Below, piece by piece: positions 6,135 to 7,910 of a stretch of 7,910 bases of DNA; position 1 is the stretch's first letter; the number at the start of each line of letters is the position of its first letter. Source of the stretch: Fluviicola sp. Its GTDB lineage: Bacteria; Bacteroidota; Bacteroidia; Flavobacteriales_D; Crocinitomicaceae. The notes below the pieces were generated by a model, which saw only the letters and a program-made list of their open reading frames with translations, was not told the origin of the DNA and ran no database searches. The stretch covers positions 1 through 7,910 of the forward strand of contig NZ_JASLCN010000370.1 in NCBI RefSeq assembly GCF_030151805.1, read 5' to 3'. A program made the translations under genes and the position numbers.

Positions 6135-7301
6135 ATGAAACTATTCATTTATTTCATCGTGATTTCAGGACTGTCGGTTTTCCTGTCAGCCTGTAAAAAG
6201 GATTCCAAACCGGAAGATTCTTTCATCAAAATTTACGATGACCAAAACGGCAACAAACATTTTTATCCTCTGAGTATGGCTGCGTCCGGTGAAGGATACC
6301 TCGTTTTAAGCGCGTATGACGGCTGGAGAATCCATTTGATGAAGATTGACAAGGAAGGTGAATTTGAATGGAACTACGAGCTTCCATCGAACTATGTCAA
6401 TGCTATTCCAAATCTCATTCAGCGCAACGGACAAAACTACCTGGTTTGTATGGACGCGGTTGGTTTGTTCACCTATGTGTTGAAAATCGACGAAAGCAAT
6501 CACTCGGTTGCGGAAGTTTCCAGCTTCCCGAATATTCTTTATCCGACGTATGCCTATAATTCCGGGCAGGACATTTACATTCAGAACTACAATCGCACGA
6601 GTTATGAAACCGGGATTCACCGCTTAACAAGCGATTTGGCAAGTATTTCACAATCCGGAAGCGTCAATATTTTTACCGATGTAGAAGAACGGATTGTGAA
6701 TCACGTCACCTATAACGGAAACCGGATTCCGTTCTTTGTAAGTTCTACTCCTGAGCAGAATTACATTGTCATGAACGGGTTTTACAATTACAGTTTTTCA
6801 CTAATCTTCCTGAACCCCGACCTGTCTTTTGCCGGAGTTTACAACGGAGCTGGTTTTAATGGCGGATTGGCAGCGATTTCTCCTTCCGGAGGCTCCCAGT
6901 TTTCATTGGCTCGTTTTTCATACGACAACCTGTATTACAACGCAGGTGCAGCGCTCACTCCTACCACCATTGATATCGCAGAATCTATTCCTGCTCAGGG
7001 TCAATCGGAACTGGATGCAAAGAAGCCCGTTCTGATCAAAGATGTGTCCATCAAAGGAAGTCAATACAAAGCATTTCTGTCTTCAACGAGAAGCAATCAG
7101 ATTCTGTTGAGCATCTATTCGGGTGGAAGCCTTGTCGGGAAGAAATACCTGGGAAAAAACAATCCATATACCGTATCTGATTTTATTCAAACCGAAGACA
7201 AAGGATTAAACATCCTCATCCAGGCAAAAATTATGGGAAGTTTCGACCGCATTGCATTGATTAAATTATCGAAAGAACAGGTGGAAGCGATTGTAGATTG
7301 A
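6135..7301 (+). CDS. Predicted lipoprotein, probable beta-propeller-like fold, function unknown
   Basis: I do not recognise this 388-residue protein as a named family. The start at 6135 is chosen over the in-frame ATG at 6063, because the latter overlaps the barrel gene and would put 24 polar residues ahead of a clear lipoprotein signal. From 6135 the N-terminus has a hydrophobic core (residues 3-17) and a lipobox LSAC with the lipidated Cys at 20, then KKDSKPED. The mature part has recurring units of the type 'GxGYLV...HLMKIDKEGEFEW' (52-79), 'GQNYLVCM...YVLKIDE' (99-120) and 'DKGLNILIQ...RIALIKLS' (355-379). These resemble blades of beta-propellers in Bacteroidota envelope proteins. No catalytic motif is seen. 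It is the last gene of the operon, 25 bases after the barrel gene, and is followed by a strong terminator. Attachment to the outer membrane is likely; which face is unknown. Confidence 0.8.
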   Translation: MKLFIYFIVISGLSVFLSACKKDSKPEDSFIKIYDDQNGNKHFYPLSMAASGEGYLVLSAYDGWRIHLMKIDKEGEFEWNYELPSNYVNAIPNLIQRNGQNYLVCMDAVGLFTYVLKIDESNHSVAEVSSFPNILYPTYAYNSGQDIYIQNYNRTSYETGIHRLTSDLASISQSGSVNIFTDVEERIVNHVTYNGNRIPFFVSSTPEQNYIVMNGFYNYSFSLIFLNPDLSFAGVYNGAGFNGGLAAISPSGGSQFSLARFSYDNLYYNAGAALTPTTIDIAESIPAQGQSELDAKKPVLIKDVSIKGSQYKAFLSSTRSNQILLSIYSGGSLVGKKYLGKNNPYTVSDFIQTEDKGLNILIQAKIMGSFDRIALIKLSKEQVEAIVD

Positions 7302-7322
7302 TCTTCGGACTTTGACGAAATA

Positions 7323-7355
7323 AAAAAGCCCCGACGATACATGTCGGGGCTTTTT
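7323..7355. terminator. Bidirectional intrinsic terminator between converging genes
   Basis: A perfect 13-bp stem (7323-7335 with 7343-7355) encloses a 7-base loop. The GC-rich core GCCCCGAC/GTCGGGGC is flanked by A5 on the left and T5 on the right, so it can stop transcription from both directions. It lies 21 bases after the lipoprotein stop and 31 bases beyond the stop of the minus-strand gene. Confidence 0.93.
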
Positions 7356-7386
7356 ACTTACTATATCTTTTTAGACTACCTGCAAA

Positions 7387-7910
7387 TTATGCAATCGTTT
7401 CATCTAAGAAGCGATTATTTGAAGCAATCGTGAATTTTCCTTCATCGCGAACGAGATTGATATCCAAACGGCCTAATTTCAGCCCTCCGTAACCCACCTG
7501 GTTCACAAAAACTGCTTTTCCGTTCTTATTCTTAAACTCCTGCATTTCTTCCAGGAATGTATGCGTATGTCCTCCGATAATGACATCTATGTCTGAAGTG
7601 GAAGCTGCCAAAACTTTGTCCGAAACCTGTTTCGTGGTGGTGTATTCATAGCCCAAATGCGACAAACAAATAACCACATCGCAGCCTTCTTTTCGTAACA
7701 AATCAGCTTGTTTTTGCGCAGCCTGAACCGGATCCTGGTACGTCATTCCCTTCCAGTTCTCTTTTGGAACAAGTCCCTGAAGATCTATTCCCAAACCAAA
7801 AACTCCGATCTTAAATCCTCCTTTATGAATAATGGTATGTGGCAGAACGACTTCTGCAAGCGGTGTTGAACTCAGTTCATAATTGGCATTCACTACTTTG
7901 AACGAAGCGT
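7387..7910 (-). CDS. Metallophosphatase / 5'-nucleotidase-type protein, C-terminal part
   Basis: The frame is open to the window edge and reads ASFKVVNANYEL at the edge, so the true start is outside; a GTG at 7891-7893 is an internal codon. The visible 174 residues show the second half of a calcineurin-like phosphoesterase domain of the UshA / 5'-nucleotidase class. They include GFKIGVFGLGI, CLSHLGYEY with the metal-ligand motif SHLG, and DVIIGGHTHTF with the GHTH metal-binding motif. The protein then ends soon after QVGYGGLKLGRLDINL and DETIA. The classical two-domain enzymes carry a further C-terminal substrate-binding domain of about 200 residues, which is absent here, so this is a catalytic-domain-only form. 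In related bacteria the second domain can be a separate neighbouring gene, which would lie outside the window. Activity on nucleotides is therefore likely but not certain. Confidence 0.85.
   Translation of the reverse strand, partial: ASFKVVNANYELSSTPLAEVVLPHTIIHKGGFKIGVFGLGIDLQGLVPKENWKGMTYQDPVQAAQKQADLLRKEGCDVVICLSHLGYEYTTTKQVSDKVLAASTSDIDVIIGGHTHTFLEEMQEFKNKNGKAVFVNQVGYGGLKLGRLDINLVRDEGKFTIASNNRFLDETIA

Noticed and set aside
7891..7893. GTG as the start codon of the minus-strand gene
   Set aside because: The frame stays open to the window edge and the residues before it fit the family pattern, so the codon is internal.

Overview
The window looks like chromosomal DNA of a Bacteroidota bacterium, most likely in the order Flavobacteriales; a Fluviicola/Crocinitomicaceae-type genome is a guess. 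The evidence is two C-terminal domains of the type IX secretion system (T9SS) sorting class, a PorT-like outer-membrane barrel, a DUF1800/DUF1501 gene pair, start sites without Shine-Dalgarno sequences, and promoter candidates that fit the Bacteroidota TTG / TAnnTTTG pattern better than the sigma-70 one.

Layout. (1) Bases 2-187 are the 3' end of a dihydrolipoyl dehydrogenase gene, closed by an intrinsic terminator at 211-240. (2) Bases 241-758 are about 500 bases of non-coding DNA with three short-period repeat tracts: an 11-bp tandem repeat (457-506) and two heptameric tracts (570-605 and 637-678). A probable promoter follows at 702-732. (3) Bases 759-1568 encode a small secreted T9SS-sorted protein with a four-cysteine cluster, followed by its own terminator. 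(4) Bases 1632-1951 are a leader region with a perfect 9-bp inverted repeat (1715-1740) and a candidate promoter (1810-1840). (5) Bases 1952-7301 are a tight four-gene operon: a DUF1800 protein, a DUF1501 protein with a C-terminal T9SS domain, a PorT-like beta-barrel and an unfamiliar lipoprotein. The spacers are 10, 2 and 25 bases. (6) A perfect 13-bp bidirectional terminator (7323-7355) separates the operon from a converging, incomplete metallophosphatase / 5'-nucleotidase-type gene on the minus strand (7387-7910).

How the genes may work together. The four-gene operon is the most interesting part. Its products appear to be meant for the cell envelope or surface: a Tat-like signal plus T9SS tail on DUF1501, an outer-membrane barrel, and a lipoprotein. 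The exception is DUF1800, which has no signal peptide and no room for one because an in-frame stop lies just upstream. DUF1501 carries conserved His/Asp/Glu motifs that suggest a metal-dependent hydrolase of the alkaline-phosphatase fold. One testable reading is an exported DUF1800-DUF1501 complex whose partner barrel and lipoprotein anchor or serve it at the outer membrane. Its substrate cannot be read from the sequence.
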